Shown here one piece after another: positions 25,789 to 34,819 of a stretch of 64,000 nucleotides of DNA; the first letter of the stretch is position 1; each line of letters begins with the position of its first letter. The notes beneath the pieces were generated by a model. That model did no database searches, was not told the origin of the DNA, and worked only from the letters and a program-made list of their open reading frames with translations. This DNA is from Bacillus sp. Marseille-P3661 (GTDB lineage: Bacteria; Bacillota; Bacilli; Bacillales; Bacillaceae_J). The DNA lies in contig NZ_LT965957.1 of the NCBI RefSeq assembly GCF_900240995.1, positions 245,820 to 309,819 of the forward strand. The letters run 5' to 3'. A program made the translations under genes and the position numbers.

Positions 25789-26184
25789 CTATTCTTTATT
25801 ACCCTTTTTCTTTAATGCTTCTATTGCCTCCTTTAATACAGTTGGTATTGGCAAACCTACATTCCCTGCGTTTTCAATGATTGATATTAGTTCATTTATG
25901 ATATAAAAAAATATAACCGTATCACGAAAGAAACTAGTACCGCCAAGAACAACATCTATACCATGTGCAACCGCAACTAATGCTAATATAATAATTTTCT
26001 TTGCAATCCCTCTAAAGCCAATCCTGCTATTTAACTTTCCATTGAATCCTGCAGCAATCAAGCCTGTCACATAATCAATCACTATAAAAATAACTAGTAC
26101 CTGTAACAACACCGACCAGCCCCCAAAAAGTAAGCTCAAAATTGAACTGCTACCAACAATGAGAAGTTTAATGCTGTTCTCCAC
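25789..26184 (-). CDS. Phage-holin-4 family small membrane protein
   Basis: A 131-residue membrane protein of the phage_holin_4 (toxin-secretion/phage-lysis holin) family: three or four helices, the motif IVIDYVTGLIAAGFNGKLNS and a charged end EALKKKGNKE. I chose the GTG at 26184, which has AAAGGAGG at proper spacing; the frame could start at 26193 but that overlaps the ribosome site. No endolysin or other phage gene is near, so it is probably a domesticated holin or spore/cell-lysis protein with its own terminator. Its function here is unknown. Confidence 0.85.
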   Translation of the reverse strand: MENSIKLLIVGSSSILSLLFGGWSVLLQVLVIFIVIDYVTGLIAAGFNGKLNSRIGFRGIAKKIIILALVAVAHGIDVVLGGTSFFRDTVIFFYIINELISIIENAGNVGLPIPTVLKEAIEALKKKGNKE

Positions 26185-26362
26185 AATAAACACCTCCTTT
26201 TAAACATAAACTCTTCCCTTTATACACTATTCAGTGACAAAGGAAATTGTTTGTGCATGTCCCTATTTAATTTTAACTTTTTGTTTTTCTTAATTGGCTT
26301 ACCCGCTTTGGCCCTCATCGATTATCGAGCCCACATAAGGTACAGCTATGCTTATTTTCACA

Positions 26363-26401
26363 GTAAAATACCCATGAGATTTATATGTAAATCTCATGGG
26401 T
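26363..26401 (-). terminator. Terminator of the helicase gene
   Basis: A perfect 14-bp stem (ACCCATGAGATTTA and complement) with a 4-nt loop, followed on the minus strand by TATTTTACTG, 16 nt after the helicase stop. Confidence 0.8.
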
Positions 26402-26416
26402 AAAAGGAGAATTTAA

Positions 26417-28792
26417 TTATTTGTTAAGAGTTACTTCTTTGCTTCCTTTATTCATTTTACTTTTACAAATCGGACAATCCCTTTCTTCAAGATTTGCGTC
26501 CTCATATGATACGATCCTGATCCAAGCAAGACAGTCGTCATTGGTACAATCCCATACCAATGCAATTTCTTTTTGTAGTTTTTTTTCTTTTGGAACTGCA
26601 ACTTGTTTTGGAGTAATCGTTTTTGTAATGGCAGCCTTTTCCACTGGTTTATACGGATCTAATATGAATCTAGATACATCAATACTTTTACCTTGGTAAT
26701 AGCTAGGTGAACTAATATATAGCTCCTCTTCAGCACGTGTTATTGCCACATATGCTAAACGTCGTTCTTCTTCTATTGCCGCAGCTATCTTATCGTTATT
26801 AATTGTTGCATTAATTATGATATCTTTGCGATCATTAGCTTCTAATGATGAACTATGCGGCAAAATACTATCGGATGCTCCAATCAAATAGACAACAGGA
26901 AATTCTAAACCTTTTGATTTATGAATCGTCATTAGTGATATACAATCAGCATAAGGATCATTTCGGAGCATTTCCATCTGTTTATTTTTGCCAATAATTT
27001 TATCGATAAAATGAACATATTCAGAAATAGTATAAAATTGCTTAGCAGACGATTCAATTTCTGAAAGTGTTTCTTTCATTATTTCTTTGTGCAGTGTTAC
27101 ATTCTTTCTTTCATCTGTCTCTAAATATTTATCGTAAAAACTCCTTATTTCTTTAATGGCAGTGATCGGTTTCATTCGTTGTAACTTTCCTATTAATGCA
27201 AGCCTTTCGGTTATTTGCTTTTTTTGGAATGGTTTCAGATACGGTAACTCTAGAACATGCTGCAAGAGCTGTGTCTTAGGATGAACTAGCTGTTGCAATT
27301 GAATATATTCAATTGTTTGATCTCTGTTCAAATACAGTGTTGGCAAAATACCTTCAATAGCATCCATATCATGTGGATTTAGAGCAATTCTCAAATAGTC
27401 AATAACCGTTTTTACAAGTGATTGTTCATAAAAACTATTTCCTGAACTAAATGATATAAAGGGAATATTTTGAATGATAAGCTGTTCATAAATAGCGCGA
27501 CTATTGCTCGCTGTACGATGTAAAATTGCGATATCCTTAAACTTTCGTTTTCCTGACTTAACATCTTTTACAATATTTTCAACAATGATTTTAGCTTCCT
27601 CATCTGTTGTACTCGCTCGAATAAAATTAGGTTGATATGCACTAGTATTCGTAGCTTTTAATATTTTAGAGTGACGACTTTCATTAAAAGAAATAACTTT
27701 ATTCGCTAAGCCCACAATACTAGCAGTAGATCGGTAGTTAATGTCTAACGTAAAAGTTTTCGTGTTCGGAAACTCTTTTTTAAAGTCTAGTATATTAGCA
27801 ATTACTGCTCCATTGAAACTATAGATTGTTTGGTCATCGTCTCCTACTACGAATAGATTTTGGTTAGACCGCGCAATCATTTTTATTAATTCAAATTGAA
27901 CTGGATTTGTATCCTGCCATTCATCACATAAAATAAAACGGAACCTATTTTGTAATGATTGAACTATTAATTCATTTCCTTGCAACAATGAATATGATTC
28001 TAATAAAATGTCATCAAAATCAAGATAATGTTTGTCCCTTTTCCAGCCTTCGTATCTAGTCAAAATGTCTTTCATTTCTTTTTCAAGCGGAGTTTTAGGG
28101 GAGATGTTCTCAACCTTAATCATATTGTTTTTATAAGAAGAGAGAATAGCAAGTAACGTTTCTGGTTCGTATGCCTCAGCCAGTCCCATTTCTTTCATAA
28201 TTATTTTGATCGTTGTTTGCTTGAGCTTTTCATTGGTAATTATTCTTTGTGTATATCCCTGACTCTTAAGTAAGCGCAGAAAAATAGAATGAAATGTTCC
28301 AGTTGTAACACCACGTATCATGTGTGGCGAAAGCCCAGGAAGTGTTGCCATTCTAGTTTTCATTTCATCGGCTGCTTTCTTTGAAAAAGTCACCAGCAAT
28401 ATATTTTTAGGATTCACTTTGTGGACAGCGAGTAAATAACCTGCTCTAGAAGTAAGTACTCTCGTTTTTCCGCTGCCTGCTCCTGCCAATACTAATGCAG
28501 GGCCAGTATAATGTCTTACTGCATTAAGCTGTGGCTTGTTTAATTTGATCCCCGCTTTTTCGAGGGAGCGAAAATAAAAAGCATCATTTTCATGATCGGC
28601 CACTAATTGTTCCGATGTTTCAAACTCCGCTAATTGAGCATCCTCAATCCTATTAATTGTTGCACCAAAGGGGCATTGTTGAAAAAGTTCAGAAGTCTGA
28701 GTCTTATCGTAAGTAAGTTCAGTTGTTTCTCCTAGATTAGTAGGAGACCATTCATTCGTATTTTTCATCACTAAAGCCAACTTTCTTATCAT
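26417..28792 (-). CDS. UvrD/Rep family DNA helicase with C-terminal zinc motif
   Basis: A 791-residue superfamily-1A helicase. Motif I is AGAGSGKTRVLTSRAGYL (about residue 107), motif II LCDEWQDTNPVQFE, motif III VGDDDQTIYSFNGA, and motif VI VAITRAEEELYIS. About 75 residues precede the helicase core, and the C-terminus adds a possible zinc site (DCTNDDC and CPIC). That layout resembles YjcD-type Bacillus helicases rather than PcrA, and no ligase gene is nearby. ATP-driven DNA unwinding in repair is the family role. The start is not certain; no clear ribosome site is seen at 28792 or 28768. It is transcribed alone; the 290 bp upstream holds no recognisable gene. Confidence 0.88.
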   Translation of the reverse strand: MIRKLALVMKNTNEWSPTNLGETTELTYDKTQTSELFQQCPFGATINRIEDAQLAEFETSEQLVADHENDAFYFRSLEKAGIKLNKPQLNAVRHYTGPALVLAGAGSGKTRVLTSRAGYLLAVHKVNPKNILLVTFSKKAADEMKTRMATLPGLSPHMIRGVTTGTFHSIFLRLLKSQGYTQRIITNEKLKQTTIKIIMKEMGLAEAYEPETLLAILSSYKNNMIKVENISPKTPLEKEMKDILTRYEGWKRDKHYLDFDDILLESYSLLQGNELIVQSLQNRFRFILCDEWQDTNPVQFELIKMIARSNQNLFVVGDDDQTIYSFNGAVIANILDFKKEFPNTKTFTLDINYRSTASIVGLANKVISFNESRHSKILKATNTSAYQPNFIRASTTDEEAKIIVENIVKDVKSGKRKFKDIAILHRTASNSRAIYEQLIIQNIPFISFSSGNSFYEQSLVKTVIDYLRIALNPHDMDAIEGILPTLYLNRDQTIEYIQLQQLVHPKTQLLQHVLELPYLKPFQKKQITERLALIGKLQRMKPITAIKEIRSFYDKYLETDERKNVTLHKEIMKETLSEIESSAKQFYTISEYVHFIDKIIGKNKQMEMLRNDPYADCISLMTIHKSKGLEFPVVYLIGASDSILPHSSSLEANDRKDIIINATINNDKIAAAIEEERRLAYVAITRAEEELYISSPSYYQGKSIDVSRFILDPYKPVEKAAITKTITPKQVAVPKEKKLQKEIALVWDCTNDDCLAWIRIVSYEDANLEERDCPICKSKMNKGSKEVTLNK

Positions 28793-29044
28793 ACGTGAAT
28801 TTGCTATTAAATCATTTCTTTAATCAGTATACAATATTTTAAAGAAAAATTAAGTATCTCCTAACAATCGCTAACATTTACTAACTTCCATACAGATTAC
28901 AAAAGATTATCTAACGAACATATCTGCGACGAAGAGACTAAGGCTAGCACGCGTAAACCGCCGACCGCTCAGAGCACTTTACGAATAATTATCCTGTTTT
29001 TAATAGAAATGATAGTTATGAAGTTAATTCGAATTAAAATGGAT

Positions 29045-29071
29045 AAAAAAAAGCGATAGCAAATGCATCGC
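29045..29071 (-). terminator. Terminator of the FMN split-barrel gene
   Basis: On the minus strand a GCGAT/ATCGC stem (with inner GC/GC pairs and a bulge) is followed by eight T residues, 15 nt after the stop at 29086. Confidence 0.8.
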
Positions 29072-29085
29072 AGAATAAAAAAATA

Positions 29086-29550
29086 TTAAGGTCCCACTAA
29101 CAACGCCATGGTTGTTTCTTCCCATCTTTTTATAACGGTTTCAGGATCTTTTAAATTTATTTGTATACCTGATAAAATATCAGCATATTTAGCCACATCT
29201 TCTCGTAAGGAAACAATGTGTGCAGCAAAGCGTTCTAGTGAAATGTTATTAATTATTAATTCAGGCAGCCTTTGTAATGAAAGTCTTATATAATAAGCTT
29301 TTGCATTATAAACTATGACTAAAGTAGCTTGACCTGTTCTAATCATATTATTAGCTGTATTTGTATTAGGCCAAATCGCTAATCTAAACTCAGAATGAGT
29401 AAGAGCAACCACTTCCCCGACACTAATCATTGCTGCATGTGGCCAAAAATCTTCACTTACTGTAAGTAACATCATTGCCTCATGTTGTTTTCTTTCTATA
29501 TTATTTCCATTTAATAATTGAAAAAGTTCTTGTGAAATTTTAATTTCCAT
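29086..29550 (-). CDS. Pyridoxamine-5'-phosphate-oxidase-like FMN split-barrel protein
   Basis: About 154 residues with the split-barrel flavin-binding fold. Typical segments are EAMMLLTVSEDFWPHAAMIS, VALTHSEFRLAIWPNTNTANNM and QATLVIVYNAKAYYIRL. Such proteins bind FMN, F420 or haem; the activity is unknown. The start is uncertain: ATG 29550 (MEIKISQEL, weak GGATG) or ATG 29571 (GGGAG upstream but inside a terminator hairpin). It lies downstream of the UbiD locus but behind a terminator, so it is probably a separate unit. Confidence 0.75.
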   Translation of the reverse strand: MEIKISQELFQLLNGNNIERKQHEAMMLLTVSEDFWPHAAMISVGEVVALTHSEFRLAIWPNTNTANNMIRTGQATLVIVYNAKAYYIRLSLQRLPELIINNISLERFAAHIVSLREDVAKYADILSGIQINLKDPETVIKRWEETTMALLVGP

Positions 29551-29571
29551 AGCAACACATCCATTCTTCAT

Positions 29572-29606
29572 AGAAAAACAAGCTCCCACCAATTATTAGT
29601 GAGAGC
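29572..29606 (-). terminator. Terminator after the UbiD/zinc-ribbon genes
   Basis: The stem GCTCTCAC / GTGGGAGC (one mismatch) with a 9-nt loop is followed on the minus strand by TTGTTTTTCT. The 260-bp stretch 29593-29853 upstream of it holds no gene that I can see. Confidence 0.6.
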
Positions 29607-29853
29607 CCATTTTTACTTTTCATAGCTTTAGATATTTGTACGATAGCATTTTTAAAAGTTTAATTTAATAAAAACCTTATTAGAAAGAAAACTAGTTGAT
29701 GGACTAATACTCACCCTAAACTAAGCTCTATTATATTCTAGTATTTAATAAAAGTAAAAGCTTTGAGGTAGTGCAACACCGACCAGCTATTATACGAAGA
29801 CTCTCACCCAATGAAAACCTTCCCTTGAATACTTGATTGATTTAGGTTGAATA

Positions 29854-30033
29854 TTAATTAACTTTATCTTCTTTACGTACTCCATCTCTTGCTAAAAACT
29901 CATTTTTGCAAAATGGACAAATTAGCTCAATATCCATATAAAGTAAATCATGTTCACAATAAAAGTTACCAGAGCATGATGTACAATTCACCCACAAAAT
30001 TTTGTCCCCTAAATTTCCACCTGCTTTTGCCAT
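29854..30033 (-). CDS. Small zinc-ribbon protein next to the UbiD decarboxylase
   Basis: A 59-residue protein with two Cys pairs, NCTSCSG and ICPFCKNEF, about 20 residues apart, which should bind one zinc. The ATG at 30033 follows GAGGAGTG; a GTG at 30042 is too close to that site. It begins 23 nt after the UbiD-like gene, the position held by the small subunit (BsdD/VdcD) in hydroxyarylate decarboxylase operons. Its sequence is not clearly BsdD, so a subunit role is inference. Confidence 0.72.
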   Translation of the reverse strand: MAKAGGNLGDKILWVNCTSCSGNFYCEHDLLYMDIELICPFCKNEFLARDGVRKEDKVN

Positions 30034-30055
30034 TGCAATCACTCCTCATTTTTTT

Positions 30056-31468
30056 CTATTTTGAAAGTATAGTAGAATCCTTTTCATTGAGATAATCATC
30101 AAGTTCGATTCTATCCATTACGTCCGGCGGTACTCTGAATCTGGTAGGTGATGGCACTTCTGTTTGTTTTGTTGCATCAACTATAACCTTCCAACCTGCA
30201 CCTGCATTATAGAAATGGTTTCGCGCACGAATTTTTTGTATATCTTTATCAGGATTTACATAGTTAACCGCTGCGAAACGAACATCAAATTCATTAAATG
30301 GATCAATATCATCATCAACGACTGTAATCCATTGTAATTGTGAATCAAACCCAAACGCTGCCATCCCTACGTTATAAGCTTCCCCTTCCGTTCTCTTCTT
30401 AATTGCAATATGACATTCTATTCGGCAACAACCTGAATATGGCATCTTAACACCAGTAATATTACCAAACTGTTTTTGGAGCATGTTATAAAGACCACCT
30501 TCTTTGGCAATTCCTCCTAATAGCCAATGCTCAGGATGTCCAGAGAAGATATCTTGTAACACTGCATTTTTGCGCTTTGTAATTGCCTTTATGTTCGCAA
30601 GTTGTCGAAGACATTGAGGTTGATAATCACGCGTTACCTCGCCAAACGGATCGACAATTGTGCGAGCTCCAGGCTGAATTTCAGCTTCGATTAGAATTTC
30701 TGCATCTGCCGGTACTAAGAAATCTTCTCCCCATGTTTCACTTGGAACTAATCGGACAGATTCTTGAAGAAAAGCACCGATTGTCGCGTAATCATCGTTT
30801 CCAAATGGAACACGAGCAGCGGCCCCTAATGTAAATGCAGGATGATGACCGATAATACTAACAATTGGTGCTGCTAAACCACGCTCTTCATATTTAGTTA
30901 ATATTCTTTCAAGATGTGGTGAATGTATTGATACACCTGCAGTATCAGGACCTTTTGGAAATACCTTTGTAAAAGAAACGTCATAAAATCCTTCATCCGG
31001 GTCTTTCATTACTAACATCATCGTTAGAACTGGACTAAGATCCATTTCATAATGGCGGACAATAGGCAGTTTTTCAATGTCAATATCGACACCTTTTTGT
31101 ATTTCTTCTTTAACTGGTGCTTCATTAGCAGAAATAATAATAGGTTTAATTTTTTCTAACTCACGTTTGGCATATTCTAAACTAACCGCCATGCCACCTT
31201 TTATTGCCTCTCCACCTATTTGTTGACCAATTCGTTCTCTCGTACCAAAAAGATTGGAAACTACTGACATATCTGTTGATTCATCATGATTATTTACAAC
31301 ATTTTTAAACCAAGGAATTCTTGTATCACCTTTTTGGTCCATTTTTTCTAATAATGCTGTTACTTCGAATTTGTGTGGAATTGTTTTCTTGTTTATTTCA
31401 ACCAGTTCTGGAGATTCATTTCTTTTTAATTCTTCCAAATAACTTTGTAAGCTCTTAACCAAATTCAA
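30056..31468 (-). CDS. UbiD family prenyl-FMN-dependent decarboxylase
   Basis: A 470-residue UbiD-family (de)carboxylase. The acid/base region is visible in the segments ILIEAEIQPG and PFGEVTRDYQ, and the metal/prFMN contacts are in YDVSFTKVFPKG and IHSPHLERIL. Family members use prenylated FMN to decarboxylate aromatic or alpha,beta-unsaturated acids. The UbiX enzyme that makes prFMN is not in this window. It lies 100 nt after a fused TRAP permease gene and 23 nt before the zinc-ribbon gene, suggesting an imported aromatic or unsaturated acid as substrate. The product could feed the meta-cleavage operon at 39-51 kb, but nothing proves that link. Confidence 0.9.
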   Translation of the reverse strand: MNLVKSLQSYLEELKRNESPELVEINKKTIPHKFEVTALLEKMDQKGDTRIPWFKNVVNNHDESTDMSVVSNLFGTRERIGQQIGGEAIKGGMAVSLEYAKRELEKIKPIIISANEAPVKEEIQKGVDIDIEKLPIVRHYEMDLSPVLTMMLVMKDPDEGFYDVSFTKVFPKGPDTAGVSIHSPHLERILTKYEERGLAAPIVSIIGHHPAFTLGAAARVPFGNDDYATIGAFLQESVRLVPSETWGEDFLVPADAEILIEAEIQPGARTIVDPFGEVTRDYQPQCLRQLANIKAITKRKNAVLQDIFSGHPEHWLLGGIAKEGGLYNMLQKQFGNITGVKMPYSGCCRIECHIAIKKRTEGEAYNVGMAAFGFDSQLQWITVVDDDIDPFNEFDVRFAAVNYVNPDKDIQKIRARNHFYNAGAGWKVIVDATKQTEVPSPTRFRVPPDVMDRIELDDYLNEKDSTILSK

Positions 31469-31568
31469 TCACTCTCCTGATAAATTTTTTAGTTTTGAAT
31501 ATTTAGACATCTTAGTTCCTACTATTGTTCTTTTGATAAAACTAGTCACTTTATAAGCTAAAAGGCTA

Positions 31569-33431
31569 TTATAATTTAACTTCCTTATCAACTATGACTG
31601 ATACTTTTTTGTTCTCTATAATTATAAAAGCAAGCAAAATTGCTATAGCTATAAAGTCGGTTACCAAACCTTGATGAATAAGTAAAAGCGAACCTATGAG
31701 AAGACTAGTACGCTGAATTGTACTCAATTTCCTCTTTGCATACCCCATTAACGCAATCGAAAACGAAATAATACCAACTAGGGCTGTAACAATGGACCAA
31801 GCAATTAATAGTCCGTTTTCCCCTTGTAGTAACAATGCATTGTTGAATACAAAGTAGAACGGGATAATATAACACGGAAGTGCTATTTTCAACGCTAGCA
31901 TGGACGTTTTCACTGGATCAGCTCCAGCAATCGCTGCTCCTGCATATGTTGCCAATGCCACCGGTGGCGTAATCATTGACATTGTCCCAAAATAAATAAT
32001 GAAAAGATGTGCTGCCATCGGTAAAATACCCAACTCTATAATTGCAGGTGCTACAAGAGTCGCTAACATGATGTAAACTACTGTTGTTGGCATCCCCATT
32101 CCAAGAATAATAGACACAACCATTGATAAAACAAGCAGTAGAAAAACATTTTCACCTGAAATGGTAATCAATACACTAGATAAGCGGTTACCTAAACCTG
32201 TCAATGTAAGTACTCCAACAACAATCCCCGCTGCACCTGAGGCAACTGTTAATAGCACAACGCTTTCGCCAGCACTTTGTAAAGATTCAATAATCCCTTT
32301 AAATGTTAAACGATTTTTAGGTTTTAAAAATCCAACAATTATAACCGATGCAATTCCTAGCAAACCTGAAAACGTTGGCGAATAGCCATTAAGAAGAAAT
32401 GAAATTAATATAATAAATGGAATTAAATAATACCATCCATTTTTAATCTCTTTTAATATATTTGGTATCTCACTTTTAGGTAACCCTTTTATATTATTCA
32501 TGGAAGAATAAATATAAATATTCGCTGAAACTGAAATAAAATACATAATCGCAGGTATTAGCGCAGCCAACATAACTTGGGAATATGGTATTCCTAAAAA
32601 GTCAGCCATAAGGAAAGCAGCAGCACCCATAACAGGCGGCAAAATTTGTCCACCATTTGAAGCAACAGCTTCTACTGCCCCAGCCATTTGTGGGCTAAAA
32701 CCTGTTTTTTTCATAGCTGGTATCGTAATCGTACCAGTAGTTGCTACGTTTGCAACCGAACTTCCTGAGATGGATCCCATTAAGGAACTAGAAAGAACAG
32801 AGATTTGTCCTACACCACCACGGTATCGTCCTGCAATAGCTTTAGAAATATTAATTAAGAAATCACCGGTACCAGTTTTTTCAAGAAAGGCACCAAAGAT
32901 AACAAAGATAACAACATAACGGAACATTGTTGCCAACGGCAATCCATAAAAACCACCGCTACTAAGATAAAGACGGTCCATTATGCTAGACCAATCATAT
33001 CCTCTATGCATAAGCAGCCTTGGTAAATAAGGACCTACAATGGCATATAAGATAAAAATTACCGCGAGTATCGCCAACGGAAGTCCCACGATACGACGAA
33101 CAGCTTCTAACAATACAACGAGTGTTATGATCCCCATTATGATTACTGTGGTAGAAGGTACTCCTGCTTGTAATTGAATTGAATCGTAAAATAAAGATAA
33201 ATATACACCCGGAACAATACTTCCAATTACTAAGATGAAATCTACTATTTTGAATATGAGATTATCAGAACCTTCTTTGAGAGGTTTCGTAATAAACACA
33301 TAAACAAGGGTTAACATTAAAAATACAGGTAAAATTCGACCCTCTGAACTAAAATGAAAAATTTGAAAAGCTAAAACTAATACAGAGATGAAGATACAAA
33401 TGGCAGACGCTATAACAAGATTTTTTTTCAT
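31569..33431 (-). CDS. TRAP transporter fused permease (4TM/12TM), second copy
   Basis: A 620-residue fused DctQM permease related to the one at 2910-4883: SGSSVANVATTGTITIPAMKK, GQILPPVMGAAAFLMA and GMGMPTTVVYIMLATLVAPA are the DctM signatures. Unlike the first copy it has no binding-protein gene beside it; the TAXI protein must be encoded elsewhere or be shared. It is the first gene of the UbiD unit. The ribosome site (GGAAGTGAG) is about 14 nt from the ATG, which is long. A LysR gene lies upstream on the same strand, across a 429-bp regulatory gap. Confidence 0.9.
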   Translation of the reverse strand: MKKNLVIASAICIFISVLVLAFQIFHFSSEGRILPVFLMLTLVYVFITKPLKEGSDNLIFKIVDFILVIGSIVPGVYLSLFYDSIQLQAGVPSTTVIIMGIITLVVLLEAVRRIVGLPLAILAVIFILYAIVGPYLPRLLMHRGYDWSSIMDRLYLSSGGFYGLPLATMFRYVVIFVIFGAFLEKTGTGDFLINISKAIAGRYRGGVGQISVLSSSLMGSISGSSVANVATTGTITIPAMKKTGFSPQMAGAVEAVASNGGQILPPVMGAAAFLMADFLGIPYSQVMLAALIPAIMYFISVSANIYIYSSMNNIKGLPKSEIPNILKEIKNGWYYLIPFIILISFLLNGYSPTFSGLLGIASVIIVGFLKPKNRLTFKGIIESLQSAGESVVLLTVASGAAGIVVGVLTLTGLGNRLSSVLITISGENVFLLLVLSMVVSIILGMGMPTTVVYIMLATLVAPAIIELGILPMAAHLFIIYFGTMSMITPPVALATYAGAAIAGADPVKTSMLALKIALPCYIIPFYFVFNNALLLQGENGLLIAWSIVTALVGIISFSIALMGYAKRKLSTIQRTSLLIGSLLLIHQGLVTDFIAIAILLAFIIIENKKVSVIVDKEVKL

Positions 33432-33611
33432 CTGATTATCAACAACTCACTTCCTTTAGTAGATTTGAAATAAACACTAGCATTCTTTTATTTAATATTA
33501 CAAGCTTCTGCAAGCTAAAAAATACAAATTCCTATAAGTGATAAGCTTTTGTAAAATTTCATTTGATACGCCCCCCTTTATGTATATCTCAGTGTCAAAT
33601 AGTTTCAAATT

Positions 33612-33626
33612 TTATAAACGTTGACT
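33612..33626 (+). promoter_or_regulatory. Cre-like sequence upstream of the TRAP-UbiD unit
   Basis: TTATAAACGTTGACT matches the cre consensus WTGNAANCGNWNNCW at all but one position (A for the G). In DNA this AT-rich, single-mismatch hits occur by chance, so this is weak on its own. Confidence 0.35.
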
Positions 33627-33751
33627 TAGTTGCAATAACTAAACAATTAATGATGATTTCCGACACATCCCGCCTTCTATAACGAATATTTTGACTATTT
33701 TTATTATTGCACATATTTAAAAAACTAACAAATTCAATTTATTCATAGTAG

Positions 33752-33770
33752 ATATAGAGAAAATCTATAT
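33752..33770. promoter_or_regulatory. Candidate LysR-type binding site
   Basis: ATATAG-N7-CTATAT is a short interrupted palindrome containing a T-N11-A core, in the gap between the LysR gene and the TRAP-UbiD unit. It is a plausible operator; AT-rich DNA makes chance matches common. Confidence 0.4.
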
Positions 33771-33810
33771 GTTATTACTAGCTATTCATTATTTAAATAA
33801 CAACCGCTAA

Positions 33811-33841
33811 CAAAAAAAGGCTCTCAAAAAAGCTTGAGAGC
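33811..33841 (-). terminator. Terminator of the LysR gene
   Basis: The stem GCTCTCAA / TTGAGAGC is followed by seven T on the minus strand, 20 nt after the LysR stop. The rest of the 429-bp gap to the TRAP gene holds only the candidate sites listed and no gene. Confidence 0.85.
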
Positions 33842-33860
33842 AGTGACTGTTTTAAAAGTA

Positions 33861-34766
33861 TTAAAATCCAAACAAAGTCTTCGTAGTTTTAATAATCGTT
33901 TGCTTTATTTCCTCAGTTAAATCTAAACCAAATAGTATATATATAGATGTTTGTGGAAGTAACTCTTCTAATGAAATTTCTACTAATGTTCCCCTTCCTA
34001 AATCCTCTTTAACCATATTATGTTGAAGGAAGGCAACACCTAATCCTTTTTGAACCATCATCTTAATCCAACTTAAATTATCGATTTCAACTTTTTTATA
34101 GTCAGATAGTTGATTGTTTTCTAAAAACGACTCAATTATTTTTGTAGATAATAAATCCCGGTCATAAATTATAATTCTTTCATTCATTAATTCTCCAACA
34201 CAAATTCTATTTTTTTTAGCTAATCTATGGTCAGGACTACATACTAGGATGTTTTTTTCATCAACAATATGAATTGGATCAAATTCTCGATATTTGTTTA
34301 TAGCTTCGTGTGTGGAATATATAAATCCAATATCAACTTCATGTCTCTGTATTCCGTCTATAGTACTTTGGACCATATTTTTCGGAAAAATATTTACTGC
34401 AAATTCTAATGATGGAAAATCGCTATAAAGAGTTCCCAAAATTTCTGGCATAATGTCCATTCCCATATGATTAGGACAGGATATATTAATTTTCCGTTGC
34501 TCTAACTCATTATCTAATGCAACACATCCCTGTTGGATTAGCTTATAAGCTTCCTTAAAATAAGGAAAGACCTTTTCACCGTATGTAGTTAATTTTACCT
34601 TTTTACCCTCAACTCGAGTAAATAAAGGCTTCTTTAATTCCTTTTCTAGCTGTTGAATACGTACGCTAATTGACGGTTGTGATATATATAATTGTTCACT
34701 TGCTGCAGAAAAACTCCCAGTTTCCACTATTTTCAAAAAGGCTTCTATATACTTCAATTCTACCAT
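33861..34766 (-). CDS. LysR family transcriptional regulator (UbiD/TRAP locus)
   Basis: A 301-residue LysR regulator with the N-terminal helix-turn-helix FSAASEQLYISQPSISVRIQQLE and the following LFTRVEGKKVKLTTYGEKVF wing, then an effector-binding domain. The start MVELKYIEAF at 34766 follows GGGAG; a longer frame to 34829 has no ribosome site and would run to the AEC stop. It lies between the AEC transporter gene and the TRAP-UbiD unit on the same strand and has its own terminator. It is the likely regulator of one or both. Confidence 0.88.
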   Translation of the reverse strand: MVELKYIEAFLKIVETGSFSAASEQLYISQPSISVRIQQLEKELKKPLFTRVEGKKVKLTTYGEKVFPYFKEAYKLIQQGCVALDNELEQRKINISCPNHMGMDIMPEILGTLYSDFPSLEFAVNIFPKNMVQSTIDGIQRHEVDIGFIYSTHEAINKYREFDPIHIVDEKNILVCSPDHRLAKKNRICVGELMNERIIIYDRDLLSTKIIESFLENNQLSDYKKVEIDNLSWIKMMVQKGLGVAFLQHNMVKEDLGRGTLVEISLEELLPQTSIYILFGLDLTEEIKQTIIKTTKTLFGF

Positions 34767-34819
34767 ATATATCCGAACTCCCTTCCTTTTTGAAATAATA
34801 ATGCAGCTCACTCTTTTTC

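Noticed and set aside
25789..26184. Prophage remnant
   Set aside because: Only the holin-like gene is present. There is no lysin, integrase, structural gene or attachment repeat nearby.
28793..29044. tRNA or small RNA in the gap upstream of the helicase gene
   Set aside because: A GC-richer stretch near 28930-28970 caught the eye, but no cloverleaf, T-loop sequence or convincing hairpin could be drawn.
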